Below, piece by piece: positions 52,522 to 63,608 of a stretch of 64,000 nt of DNA. The notes below the pieces were generated by a model. That model saw only the letters and a program-made list of their open reading frames with translations. It was not told the DNA's origin and did no database searches. The stretch's first letter is position 1, and each line of letters opens with the position of its first letter. The stretch spans positions 4,097,488 to 4,161,487 of the forward strand of contig NC_066553.1 in the NCBI RefSeq assembly GCF_024679095.1, given 5' to 3'. Both the position numbers and the translations under genes were made by a program. This DNA is from Eriocheir sinensis. Lineage: Eukaryota > Arthropoda > Malacostraca > Decapoda > Varunidae.

Positions 52522-52959
52522 GGAAGCAATGAGGGTGTAGTAAAGTAGTGGTGAGTAGATGTTGTGAGCAGTGGTAGGGAATAGTGGTGGTGATGGTAGA
52601 CGTAGTAGAATGACAGTGGTGGTAATGGTAGGTAATCGTGCTGGTGGAGGTGGTAGCGCGGGGCCGTGACGATAAGATTAGAAATGAGGAGGAAATGCAG
52701 CGGTTATAGATTGTGAGTATGGCGAGGATGGCCTGGCTTGGGGCGAGGGGGAGAAAGGTGTTGGGTTAGGTGAGGCATTTCGGTGGTGGGAGATTTTATT
52801 ATGGTAGTAGTAGTGTTGATATAGTGTTGGTGATGATGGGTAAAAGTACGTTTTAAAAGGATAGGAAAAGGTATCAGAAAGGTAAGGATGGGTGGAGAAG
52901 GTGCTAGTAGGGTAAGGACAGGTAGGAAAAGGTTTTAGAGAGTTAGTTTAAGGTGATCT
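52522..52959. repeat. GGT/GTA-rich degenerate sequence
   Basis: GGTGGTAATGGTAGG-like triplets and a short tandem repeat GATAGGAAAAGGTATCAG, GGATGGGTGGAGAAGGTGC and GACAGGTAGGAAAAGG (52860-52940). Confidence 0.6.
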
Positions 52960-53068
52960 CAATTGTGGTGTTGGTGGTGGTTGTGGTGGTGGCGGTTATA
53001 GGCAAGATGAACTCTACACCGTACCAGTTTTCTCGAGGATATAAAAGGACCATGTATATTCATTAAGA
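52960..53068 (+). repeat. Segmental duplication, copy A part 2
   Basis: Shares with 54780-54895 the phrases GTGGTGGCGGTTATAGGC (B: GTGGTGGTTGTAGGC), ATGAACTCTACMCC, AGTTTTCTCGAGGATATA and a following ATAT-rich segment. In copy A it lies about 3 kb from part 1. In copy B the parts are less than 200 bp apart. Confidence 0.8.
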
Positions 53069-53934
53069 CTTTAGGAGGCAATGCATTACGTTCATGAATC
53101 TATATTGGGGGGCCTGCAGCATATGAGGAAAATGTAGGATGAGGGGAAATGCACAAAGTAACACAGCGGATGAAGAACAAAAATAATTAGCGCGAGTCGG
53201 CTGCGTTAATATGTCCATGCATCAAGTTGGTTGATTTATGGTTCCCGGAATGAAGAAAATTAACTAAATGGAGATCAGGAATATGCGAGCGCAGCAAAGC
53301 GGAGGCAAGCAGAGACAAATAACGTTTATGAGGAGGCGCGTTCATATATTAATCTATTTTTATTAATCTAATGCATCGGGGTAGATAATTTATGTTCGCC
53401 GGCCTGAAGAATATGAACTAAATGGAGATTAAGGTGTCTCGCGGAGCAGCAGAAAACGCAGCGGTGTCTATCTGAACATTCTTAATTCCTCTTAAACATG
53501 TGTTAATACGTTGTTAGTTGAATTTGCATGGAAAGAATTATTAGCGTGCGAACAATTCTGGTCCTGATAACGTAACGCAACGCTTTCCACGATATATACT
53601 GCATTTTACATCACCCTTGGACGGAAAAGAATTCATAGCAAAAATAATACCAGCAATAATCAAGCACTTTTTTATAGTTTATCTTGCGTGAAAATAATTA
53701 TTAGAGTGGGAAAAAAAAAATTGTTTCTAACGTGATACAATGTTCACGACAATATTTATTACATTTTACTTCCCTTTAATACTGTATGCGAATTACAAAT
53801 AATGAAAATATACGCACAGAAATAACAGGCTTTTGGAATTGTATCACACACGTACGTAACTGCATCGCTTGTGAAGTATTTCGTGTGCTGGGCAGGTCAT
53901 GCTGGTGAACCTATTTGCGTGTGTTTGTTGTGTA
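53069..53934. repeat. AT-rich DNA with two pairs of diverged direct repeats
   Basis: Pair 1: 53219-53281 and 53372-53433, sharing GATTTATGGTTC/AATTTATGTTCG, GAAGAAAATTAACTAAATGG/GAAGAATATGAACTAAATGG and AGAT. Pair 2: 53528-53620 and 53690-53785, sharing AATTATTAG, GATAC/GTAACGCAA and CATTTTACATCACCC/CATTTTACTTCCC. No gene. Confidence 0.55.
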
Positions 53935-54066
53935 TTCATTTTAGTAAGAGGCTGCCAAGGATCCGTTCGAGAGAGTGGGAGAGAATGGGAGAGGAATGAT
54001 ACAAACTTGGATGAAGAAAACATACAGAACATAGTGGATAATGGAAAGAAAAGGCACATACATACT

Positions 54067-54107
<41 letters not shown>

Positions 54108-54590
54108 AAACACCCACATACACAAACACACACGAACACTCACTCACGCAATAAAACACATAAGCCAAATTGCATCCTGATAAAGTTACAAACACAACTT
54201 TTCACACGCTGCCTCGTAACATCTCTTCCGGCGCTAAATCATAGTCGACACGCACTTTCTAATGCAGAGACGCAAATAAACTCTACGGTTATGATTTGCC
54301 ACTTTTCATTAGTCTTAAGTGCTAGGTTCGAAAATTATAGAGAGGGTAAGAAAAATAAACTAGTAAAAAAGGATGAAAAAGTTGTAAAAAGAAACTAGCA
54401 AGAACAGAATGAAAAGGTAGTGAAGAAGGAGTAAAAAAAGTAGTAACAGAAAATTAATTGAAATGATGAAAACGAAGTGAAAAAGTAACAAAAAGAGATT
54501 AGTAAAAAGGGATGAAAAAGTAGTAAAGAAATAAAAAAGTAGTAAAAAGAAACTACTTGAGAGGAGGAAACAAAGTGATGCTGGTCGACT
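53935..54590 (+). repeat. Segmental duplication, copy B part 1 (with (AC)n)
   Basis: Colinear with 49463-49925: ATTCATTTTAGTAAGAGGC, GATGAAGAAAACATACAG, (AC)n 54068-54102, GCCAAATTGCATCCTGAT, GCGCTAAATCATAGTCGAC, CTCTACGGTTATGATTTGCC and CACTTTTCATTAGTC. The purine part (AAACTAGTAAAAAAGGATGA) is expanded to about 240 bp compared with about 130 bp in copy A. Confidence 0.82.
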
Positions 54591-54620
54591 CTTACGTAAG
54601 TGAGGCTGGTCGACTCTTAC
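54576..54620. repeat. Short tandem duplication GCTGGTCGACTCTTACGT
   Basis: GATGCTGGTCGACTCTTACG and GAGGCTGGTCGACTCTTACG, 23 bp apart. Confidence 0.9.
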
Positions 54621-54639
54621 GTCACCAGCAAGTAGAACA

Positions 54640-54897
54640 GCACAGAGATAGGTAAGTGTTGGTAGTGCTGATGATGGTGGTGATAATGGTGGTGATGGTG
54701 ATGTTATTTATATTGGTGTTGGTGATGGGGGTGTTGGTGGTGGTGCTGTCGGGTATGGCGTTATGGTGGTGGTGTTGGGTATGGCGGTTATGGTGGTGGT
54801 GTTGAGTATGGCGGTGGTGGTGGTTGTAGGCATGATGAACTCTACCCCATGCAAGTTTTCTCGAGGATATATAAGGAACATATATACCCATTAACTC
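54640..54897 (+). repeat. Segmental duplication, copy B part 2, with GGT-rich run
   Basis: GGTGAT/GGTGTT-rich sequence (TATGGCGGTTATGGTGGTGG-like units, 54755-54815) leads into the segment homologous to 52960-53068. Confidence 0.8.
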
Positions 54898-55064
54898 AGG
54901 AAGGTCGGAAGTATAATAAAGGCATATTTAAAAGAGCAGCAGTAGGTATGAAAATAGTTATTGAAGGCCGAAAGAAAAGCATTGTACGAGTGGAATTTCG
55001 AACATATGTAAGTCAGTTCGAGGAGAGAAGTTAATGAGGTGAATAGCCTTAAACTCTACTCTGA
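54898..55064. other. Unique DNA
   Basis: A 61-codon plus frame (54849-55034) has no family signature. Confidence 0.35.
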
Positions 55065-55585
55065 CAAAAACAACTAAAAAAGAACCCCTAAAAAGAACCA
55101 TTAAAAGAGAACCCCTAAAAAGAACCCCTAAAAAAGAACCTCTGAAACTAAAAAAAAAAGAACCTCTGAAAATAAAGAAAATAATGAATTAATAATAAAA
55201 CAGAACCCCAAAAAATATAAAAAGAACCCCTAAAACTAAAAAGAACCCCTAAAATATAAAAAGAAACCCTAAAAAAACACCTAAAATAAAAAATTAATCC
55301 TAAAACATAAAAGACCCTAAAAAAACACCATAAGAGAACCCATAAAAGAACCCTTAAAGATAAAAAGAACCCCTAAAAATAAAAATAAAAAACTTGAAAA
55401 TAAAAAAGATCCCCAAAAATTTAAATAAGAACCCCTAAAGATAAAAATTAAATCCAAAAAAAGAACCCCTTAAAATAAAAATAAAACGAACCCTTGAAAA
55501 TAAAAAAGAACCCCAAAAACTTAAATAAGAACCCCTAAAGATAAAAATAAAATCCCTAAAAAGAACCCCTAAAAATACATATAAA
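55065..55585. repeat. A-rich minisatellite (AAAAAGAACCCCTAAAA)
   Basis: About 30 degenerate units of 12-25 bp built on AAGAACCCCTAAAAATAAA. A ~60-bp higher-order phrase (AACCCCTAAAGATAAAAAT) repeats near 55430 and 55524. Ends in a C-rich run. Confidence 0.9.
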
Positions 55586-55847
55586 AAACTAGGTCCCCCC
55601 CACCCCCACCCCCCCAAAGTCTGCATACTCACTCGCACATCGTATTTAAAATCAGCGAAACTGCAGTAACAACGCCAAACTGGAAAATGAAGGTGATGAA
55701 TGGCAACGGAGAGGCAGCAATAAATAATGCCCGCTGACAGACGGTCGCGGCAACAAAAAAAAAGTGCCCATAAACTGAGACGAGAACAATATACGAAGAA
55801 TTATTTCCTTCATTTGTTGGTTTGTGTGCGAGTAATTTTTTTTTTTA

Positions 55848-55862
<15 letters not shown>

Positions 55863-55934
<72 letters not shown>
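55863..55934. repeat. (AG)n microsatellite, 72 bp
   Basis: Uninterrupted AG run. Confidence 0.98.
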
Positions 55935-55936
<2 letters not shown>

Positions 55937-56754
55937 TCACAAACAGGCAGACCATCAAACACAAAGACACAAAGAGAGACAGACAAAGACAGACACACAC
56001 ATACACACACACACACAATGAGGAGGTCAAATTGCAGCACAGTTAATTAAGTAGCATATCAACCTTTCCTAATGATTTACACCTCTTTACCTTCCTTCAT
56101 ATCTACTATCTTCCTATCCTGACTTCCTTCCTGTCTTTGTGTGTTACTACTTCAATCTTCACTTCACCCCATTCTTTCCCTCATCGCCTTTCACACCTCC
56201 ATACCTTCCCTTCACTTCCCTCGCCTCCGCTCTATAAACAAAATCCCGGTGTTTTTCTTTTACGGCCATAATAATAAAACATCCTCCTCCTTTCCAAATT
56301 CATATCACGCCACTTTCTTTCATCGTATTCATCTTCCCTGCAACGCCTTCATCTCCACACACACACACACACATACACATATACACACACACACACACAT
56401 CTGCTACCCCTCCATCTCCATATACTTGCCTATGCTGCTGACACAAATCACTCCATCCAGGTCGACTCCTCCCTCAGTTTTGCAATTCCCGCCTCTAAAT
56501 TACCCTTAACTTCAATGCCTCACGTCACCAACTTCGCCTCCGTTCCCTTAGCAGTCCGTCCACGTGGAGACTTATAGCTTATGACCCCGCGTGGAAACTC
56601 AGTGGCCGACCTGGGTTTGTCCGGCTCTTAATCTCTACACGAAAGGAAAAGTTGCGTCCAGTCCATTAAAAGTTGCAACGATTCATTTAAGGGACGCCTA
56701 CAAATGGAATCGGATGGCACTACTACGCGAACTGCCGTATATAAGCACTGGAGG
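55935..56754. other. Unique, C/T-biased DNA with a short (CA)n
   Basis: CA run at 56356-56399. No exon recognised. Confidence 0.45.
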
Positions 56755-57610
56755 TTCAGGTCCCATTAGTGAGGAGGGTTGATTTTAATGAATGCAAAAA
56801 TGTATAAAAAGAATTAGAATGCAAATGTGTGTCTATATGGACTTTTATTTACGAGGGAATGAGAGGGGATGGTTTGGTTTCAATGAATGCAAAAAGAGTG
56901 CAAATAAAATCGAATACACTCTGCAAACTCTCGTCTATATCCACTTTATATACGAGAGATTGAGGAGAGAATGATTTGATTTTAATGAATCCAAAAGAAG
57001 TACAAACAGAATCAAAACACACTATACAAATTGTTATCTATATGAACCTTATATACGAGAGAATAAGAAGGGAATGGGTCTGTTTTAATGAATGTAAAAA
57101 AGTATAAACAATCAGAATGCATTATGATTTCCTTTTGTCTATATGAGCTTTACATACGAAGGAATAGGAGGGGAATGGGGCGGTTTTAATGAATGCAAAA
57201 AAAGTATAGACGATCAGAATACATTATGATTTCCTTTTGTCTATATGAGCTTTACATACGAAGGAATAGGAGGGGAATGGGTCGGTTTTAATGAATGCAA
57301 AAAAGTATAAACAATCAGAATACATTATGATTTCCTTTGGTCTATATGAGCTTTACATACGAAGGAATAGGAGGGGAATGGGGCGGTTTTAATGAATGCA
57401 AAAAAATATAAACAATCAGAATGCATTATGATTTCCTTTTGTCTATATGAGCTTTACATACGAAGGAATAGGAGGGGAATGGGGCGGTTTTAATGAACGT
57501 AAAACAAATATATACAGAATCAGAAAACACTATAATTTCATTTTGTTTCCATCCACCCTATCTATGAAAGGAAATGAGGGGGAATGTGTCGGTTTTAATG
57601 AATGATACTT
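56755..57610. repeat. Tandem array of about nine ~95-103 bp units
   Basis: Each unit has GGTTTTAATGAATGCAAAAA, then AATCAGAATACATTATGATT, TCTATATGAGCTTTACATAC and GAAGGAATAGGAGGGGAATG. Unit starts fall near 56784, 56878, 56979, 57081, 57184, 57287, 57387, 57490 and 57593. The central units are nearly identical. Both edges diverge, as expected for unequal exchange. Confidence 0.93.
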
Positions 57611-57864
57611 AAAAAATCGCATCGTGTGGTCTGGGTCGGTTTAGGCAGCGGTCGTAAAGCAGCCTCCCAGCCTAGCCCGCGCTCGTAACGGAAGACGTGG
57701 AGAGTATAAAACGGCGCGAGGACCGACTGTGTTATGAAGCCAAAGGTGCCTCAGTAAGGGCCTCCGGGGGGCCTCTCGTGAAGCCATGGACGTGAGAACC
57801 CTTTAGTAGCTTTAGGACGCATCACACTCGTCCTACACGCATGACCCAGCATATCACTTCACTT
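57611..57864. other. GC-rich unique DNA with a TATAAAA
   Basis: GAGTATAAAACGG at 57702-57714 in a CpG-rich stretch could be a TATA box, but the first ATG downstream (57734) lies within the expected start-site distance and opens only seven codons. Confidence 0.3.
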
Positions 57865-58385
57865 CACATTTCATTATCCTTGTTTGACGTGATTGTTTTT
57901 GGTGGCTCGTATGATCCGGCACTGTCAACCAAATTACCGGGCATGCGCTCGTGTAAAATCAAAATCTTTCACTCACTGCTACGTCTCACATTCCACTATG
58001 CAACATTTCAATTCAGAATACATACTTTCCACCTGTTTTCTCCTCTCAACTTGTTTATCGTGATTGTTCTTTGCCAATTCGCATAATCAAGCATTTTTAA
58101 CTGATTCACTAAGCATGATCTCATTTCAAAGCAGAATCTAAACTCTTTACCTAATTCCTCCTCCTCTCATCGTGTTTACCGTGACTCTTCTTTGTCAACT
58201 CGAATAACCCACCGTTTTTAATTTACTCTTTGGATTCTTTTTAGAAGCAGCAGTAGCTTTTTTTTTTTTATTTTTTTTTTTTTTTTTGAGCCTCTCTTCC
58301 TTTAAAAAAAAAAAAAACTCACTATGCATACTCTCATTTCAAATCAGAATCTAAATACTTTCCTCACTTCCTCTGAATTCTTTCC
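57865..58385. repeat. Three-unit tandem repeat of ~125-150 bp, third unit interrupted
   Basis: Units share CGTGATTGTT/CGTGACTCTTC, TTTGCCAATTCG/TTTGTCAACTCG, TCTCATTTCAAAGCAGAATC/TCTCATTTCAAATCAGAATC and CTTTCCAC/CTTTACC/CTTTCCTCAC. They begin near 57870, 58049 and 58172. The third is split by the retroposon-like copy at 58223-58317. Confidence 0.78.
58223..58317 (+). mobile_element. GCTT copy inserted in a tandem repeat
   Basis: TTTGGATTCTTTTTAGAAGC, CAGTAGCTTTTTTTT, a long T run, GAGCCTCTCTTCCTTT and about 14 A. The host unit reads TTTTTAATTTACTC before and CTCACTATGCATACTCTC after, while unit 2 reads continuously TTTTTAACTGATTCACTAAG. A possible short target duplication is ACTC/CTC. The core is diverged (GAGCCTCTCTTCC for TGAGCTGCTTCC). 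Confidence 0.65.
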
Positions 58386-58715
58386 TGCATGTTGATCTCC
58401 CGTGGTTGACCGTTTAGTGGCAAAGTAACCAATCACAGCATCGCCAAATCATGGGGTTCAGTTTATAAAGATCGTTAAAGCGCGTTCAATACAGCACTCT
58501 ATGATCATTTACACTTTATACCCATGCGCAGAGGTTTGTCTTGTCACCCTCGTCCTCACCCCGCTACCCCGATGTTTTCACGCTAAAAACGCTACAAACT
58601 CACGTGTCACTGCCTCATTAGTTAACCCGTTTACGAGGACTGAGCACACATGTTGTCACTGGTACGTAAAGAAAGGCTTCATCAGGCAGGGTTATAGATA
58701 CACTGGCGCAGAGCA
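58386..58715. other. Unique DNA
   Basis: An open plus frame from 58501 includes a cysteine/threonine-rich stretch before entering the TCC repeat. No family recognised. Confidence 0.35.
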
Positions 58716-58720
58716 CTACT

Positions 58721-58753
<33 letters not shown>

Positions 58754-59098
58754 TTCTTCCTCCTCCTCCTCCTCTTCCTCCTCTGTCATCTCCTGTTCCT
58801 GTTCCTGTTTCTCTTCCTATCCCTCTTTCTATTTTTTTTCTCTTTTTTTCCTTTTCTTTTTTTTTCTTTTTCTCTCTCTTCCTCTTTTATTTATATTTTT
58901 TCCTCTTCCTCGTATTTCTTTTCCTCCTCCTCCTCCTCCTCCTCCTCTTCTGTGTTCCTGTTTCCTTCCTCTCCCTCATCTTCCTTTGTCTTTTTTTCTT
59001 TTTCCTTTTCTTTGTCTTCCTCGCTTTCCCTCCCTCCTCCTCTTCTTTCTCTTCTTTCTCTTCTTCTTCCATTTCCTCCTCCTCCTCCTCCTCTTCTA
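58716..59098. repeat. (CCT)n/T-rich polypyrimidine tract
   Basis: CTC/TTC triplets with T runs (58830-58870). Confidence 0.9.
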
Positions 59099-59160
59099 TT
59101 ATCTTACATATCTTTGTGAGTTCTTATATGACCGCCGCCTTTACCCCAGTGCAATACCAG

Positions 59161-59235
59161 GGGTGGTGGTGGTGGTGGTCGTGGTGGTGGTGGTGGTGGT
59201 CGTGGTGGTGGTGGTGGTGGCGGTGGAGGCGGCAA
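59161..59235. repeat. (GGT)n microsatellite
   Basis: GGT triplets with two CGT interruptions and a final GGC/GGA. Confidence 0.96.
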
Positions 59236-59560
59236 GCGGACGTTATCGACATATCAGATAGCTTTAAACAAGAAGAAAACTGCTAAATGATTTCCTTATT
59301 GATTCCACGAGTATTGCTTTCCTGTACGTTAGTGTTATGCAGATATTTTCTTTCCTAGAGGCGCAAGAGCTATTTGATTCCTATTTATTTGATTCCAAGA
59401 CTCTTATTTGATTCCCAGCGCTGGTTCTCGTGTCGCAATCCTCGCCTGCTTGGTCTTTAGCGTCACCGAAAAGTTCATTATAATCACAGCAAGGGGAAAC
59501 GTAACGAGTTCTTAAAAGCGAGCCAACCCGACATTGTGCCTCTTCCTAGAACCCCTGGCC
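59236..59560. other. Unique DNA
   Basis: TTATTTGATTCC-like phrase repeated at 59370-59416. No exon. Confidence 0.4.
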
Positions 59561-60170
59561 GCCCTCCTCTACCAGCCCTCCTGCTCATATTTCCTTCCCC
59601 TTACTCTGACTGACGCTTTCCATCCCCCTCTCTCCTGCTGCTTGTTTTATCACCTTCCTCGACCCCTTCAGCCCGGTTCTTCCCCTTCCTTCCTCCCTCT
59701 CGTCCTCATTCTCCACTAACCTTTCCTTACCTTACTTTTTTCCCTTCCTCTCCCTCTCATGTGGACCTCTCTCTGCCTTCCTATCTGGCCATCTTCCTCC
59801 ACTCCCTCATCCTTCTCCTTCCCTTCTCCTCCTTCTCTCTGCGTTTCCAGTCTCTACCTGCCTTCTTGCTTACCTTTCCTACCCCTTACTCTGTTTTTTT
59901 CTCTCCTTCACCCTCTCTCGTGTACCTGCCTCTCTGCCTACCTGTGTGACTACCTTCCTCCCCCCTCCTCCTTCTTCCGTCCCCAGTCTCCCCCTCTCGC
60001 TTCCCTTTTCCACTCCCTCCTTGCTCTGACTGTTTCTTTTTCTCTCTCTCTCCCTCCTGTGTACCTGTCTCACTGCCTACCTGTCTGACTGCCTTCCTCG
60101 TATCCGTCAGACCACTCCTTCCCCTCCCCTCCTCCTCCTCCCGCCCCCCCCCCACCCCCTCCGCTCCCAA
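59561..60170. repeat. Polypyrimidine tract, ~600 bp, with internal repeats
   Basis: C/T-rich. CTCTCTCGTGTACCTGCC (59918) and CTCCTGTGTACCTGTCTC (60054) start two related phrases. The second belongs to the dispersed duplication shared with 61140-61252. Confidence 0.85.
60041..60155 (+). repeat. Dispersed ~113 bp duplication, copy 1
   Basis: Matches 61140-61252 with only a few differences: CTGCCTACCTGTCTGACTG, CCTTCCTCGTATCCGTCAG and ACCACTCCTTCCCCTCCCC. Confidence 0.9.
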
Positions 60171-60313
60171 ACTGATGGCGGGTCATGTCAGTATACACGT
60201 TTTATTCCGTACTCTTTCTCTCCGATCCTGAAATATCAAACGCCAATCCCTGACATGATGAAAAACAATTCTTTTCTGTGTTCAAGATTTTTCTTTGTGC
60301 GTTTTGTTTTGGA

Positions 60314-60350
<37 letters not shown>

Positions 60351-61139
60351 GGGGATAGTGTAGGGGGGGGGGGGCATCCGTGTGCACGTTAATCAAAGTC
60401 GAATACAGATACATTTGGATCGGGTCTTTTCCACTGAAGGCCAATCATGTTCGTTACGGGTAGGCGGATCGCGCCAGGCCCAGGACGGTCACGCAGGTAC
60501 ACTGGACGGGACAGTGGCCGAGGCTTGGGGGTGAATGGTGTTTTTTTTTAATACACTCATTCCAGCTGAGAGCTCTTTCCATACCTTGCAAAAATCAGTG
60601 AAAATCAAATTATTTTCAAATTGACAAATAGCAGAGCACAAGATAGTGATGGGCTCTGATTTTTTCATTTACAGTTGGAGGACAAAAACGTTTATGTCGT
60701 CAATCTACTTTCTGTACATCACTCCTCACTCTAAACTCTTGCTCTTTATTTTGATAAATATATATTACCAGTTTAATGTTTTCAGTAAATATTACAAATA
60801 AGTACAATGGGTTTTTTTTTTCGAGATAACAAAATTCAAAGAGAAGTATCCGTTATCCTCGAACATTACCATGTCATGATTTCTTCTTTTGCATTTTTAT
60901 AAAAAGAAAGGTGAAGACTCAACGGAAAAGCTGCTTAAAATGTATCAGCCGCCAGCAGGACTAACCGAGCCTCGGTGTGTCCAGCATGAACAAGCCTGTC
61001 ACGACTCAGGCAGCTGCTCGGGCGGCGGATCCATCGTGTTCATGGACGACGCTCCCACTAAACTTTGCACCCGGCAGGCGATGACGGCGAGGAAAGTCCC
61101 GGAACACGCCGCTAACAGGGACGTGAAGGCTTCTTTTCC
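60171..61139. other. Unique DNA with (TG)n; no recognised gene
   Basis: TG 60315-60349 and a G run follow. A plus frame (60889-61302) contains TEPRCVQHEQACHDSG and a glycine-rich turn before entering the duplicated C/T-rich segment. I cannot assign a family. Confidence 0.4.
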
Positions 61140-61252
61140 TCTCTCTCTCTCCCTCTTGTTTACCTGTCTCTCTGCCTACCTGTCTGACTGCCTTCCTCGC
61201 ATCCGTCAGACCACTCCTTCCCCTCCCCTCCTCCTCCTCCTCCCGCCCCTAG
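61140..61252 (+). repeat. Dispersed ~113 bp duplication, copy 2
   Basis: Same as 60041-60155 with TTGTTTACCTGTCTCTCTG in place of CTGTGTACCTGTCTCACTG and CGCATCCG in place of CGTATCCG. The two copies are about 1.1 kb apart in direct orientation. Confidence 0.9.
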
Positions 61253-61905
61253 TCAACCCCTCCCGTTCCCCCCTCCCCCGTCCTCCTACCCGCCGAAAAT
61301 AAGTAGCTTGCAGAGTATAAAGTCGTGTGCTCCTCGCTCCCACTCTCCGGCGGGACGCGGCACTCCAGGTCTCTATTCAATTAGTGGTCGACTGGAATAA
61401 TTTATGGCCAAAAGTTGGACCATCCGTTTACCTTGGTGAACTGTGGCGCCTCTCCCTGGCTCTCCTCGGCCTGTGCCTCGACTCTGCTAACTTTATTGTT
61501 ACGTGGGCGTACTCTTTCATTCCTCAGAGATTACCTAACTTACTCTCTGCCTACGTGCCTCGCTGCTTATTTCCACACTACCAATACTAAAACTTAAACA
61601 AACAAAAATTTCATCAACGTCCGATTTTCTATTTATTTTTAACGTGACGGCTGTATTACGTCTGACTCCTACGAGGCTAAAACTAGTCAGGTTTTACTAG
61701 AATTGGGTTTTTTATATACTTCTTTTGTATGTCCTTGTCACCCCTTCGAGACTTGCAATGAAGCCTAAGGAACAGGAGATATCACGTGAGGCTGAAGCAC
61801 TAAAGAAACAAGCGAGAAATACGCATCTGTTGACGGAGCTTGTCTTGCCTCCTCAAACGGGAACATTAGCCGTCTCTTCCTCGTTTCATCTCCTTACTCA
61901 CGCAC
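61253..61905. other. Unique DNA without recognisable gene
   Basis: AGAGTATAAAGTCG at 61312 is TATA-like, but no first exon is apparent. Confidence 0.4.
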
Positions 61906-62028
61906 ATGCACCCACACCCACACCCACCCACCCATTCCCCCCCCCCCACACACACACAACACACACACACACAACACACTCACACACAACACACTCACAA
62001 CACAGTCACACACACACACACACACACA
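61906..62028. repeat. Degenerate (CA)n / CACACCCAC tract
   Basis: CACCCACACCCAC, a C run, then CA with AACACACTCAC interruptions. Confidence 0.93.
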
Positions 62029-63209
62029 CGGCCGCGCGCAACGCTAAATTATTTTTCGTACCGATGAAATATGTATAACAATGTTGGCCACGGAGAGCTT
62101 AGCAAAGTTATGAGGTGGTCCATAACGTCTTGGTGCTCACTGACATTTGAGTAACATATCTCCGTTGTATTTTATTTGCGCCGCTTTTGCAATATGACAC
62201 AGCAGCGAGGCAAACCCTTAGATAGGTGGACTGCAGTGCCATATCGTACAAACTGTTCTCTGAAATGTTATATAATCCGGTAGAGTCACAGGAATTGGAC
62301 GACCACCTGACGAGTCACAAAAGAGTAAAGGCATCAGAAAAGAATAGAGAAGCAAAATATCTCGAGAATTCGGTGAGTTTGTATCGTGGAATCAGCACAA
62401 AGTATTCGAAACAAAAAGAGGATGCTATCACTTTCCTGGAACCAAAAGCAAATAAATATTCTATTGAGATTCGTACAGAGATTCGTCCTGTATAATATCT
62501 AGTATATCATCCATCTTTTCAAATAAAATTTCAGGTAAACGGTGAATCCTGCTTTCTCGTCCATACAGACAGGCGGCGTCATCGGCGTTACGAGTCACTC
62601 TGCTAACCTCGAGGCATCCACAACATGGCCGCATCAGGATAAACGTATGCAATACACAAATCCTATATGTTCTTTGCCAAGGAATATCATAAAAACATCA
62701 GGAACGATATAAGGTAATTGTTACAGCGCTTATCTACACTGTCTCGGCTAATTTCATCACGCCCCCCTATGTGCTCTGCTCGTCCAGGGTGGTTTTAAGG
62801 TACTGAAGTGACGAACATAATTGTGTTGGTCTTGAGCCACTCAACGGCAGCATCAACACGAAGCCATCGCCTTGTGATCAACGAGGCAATTATCCTGGAT
62901 CAAAAGTTAATTAGGCCTAGCCTGCACCGAGCGCCGCCTTCTCTGACGGGGCGAGTTGTCACGTATACGAATTCGAAAGAGAAGCCGCCAGTTTCGCTTT
63001 TTGAATTACCTAAACAATCGTTCATTTGGGTCACTGCAGGGAGCAAGGCCACAAATTTTCCCCCTTCAAATCCGTTTAAAGCTGAAGCTGCAATGCCTTG
63101 AAACGCGACGCTAAGCTTTGCAAAAAAAAAAAAAACTATGCATGCAGACACGAGTGTTTGTGTGAAACAAGTTTTGAAAACTCATCCAAGGGTAGGAGCG
63201 GTGCCTGCA
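62029..63209. other. Unique DNA without recognisable gene
   Basis: Frames at 62226-62495 (plus), 62808-63101 (plus) and 62900-63151 (minus) have normal-looking composition but no recognisable family, and the last two overlap on opposite strands. A run of 14 A lies at 63121. Confidence 0.4.
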
Positions 63210-63455
<246 letters not shown>

Positions 63456-63608
63456 ATTTGTGGCCTGTTCTGCTATTAACGTTCTTTTTTAATCTCGAGA
63501 CTTTGTTCTGCCTTGATGAATTTGGGACATTCATAGTAAAAACTCAGACTACGAGCATTAGGGTGGAGGATGAATTGCTGTTGCTAATACATACTGCAGC
63601 TGATGACG

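Noticed and set aside
62808..63151. Coding exon between 62.8 and 63.15 kb
   Set aside because: Both strands have a plausible frame over the same bases and neither shows a family signature or good splice sites, so I left it as unique DNA.
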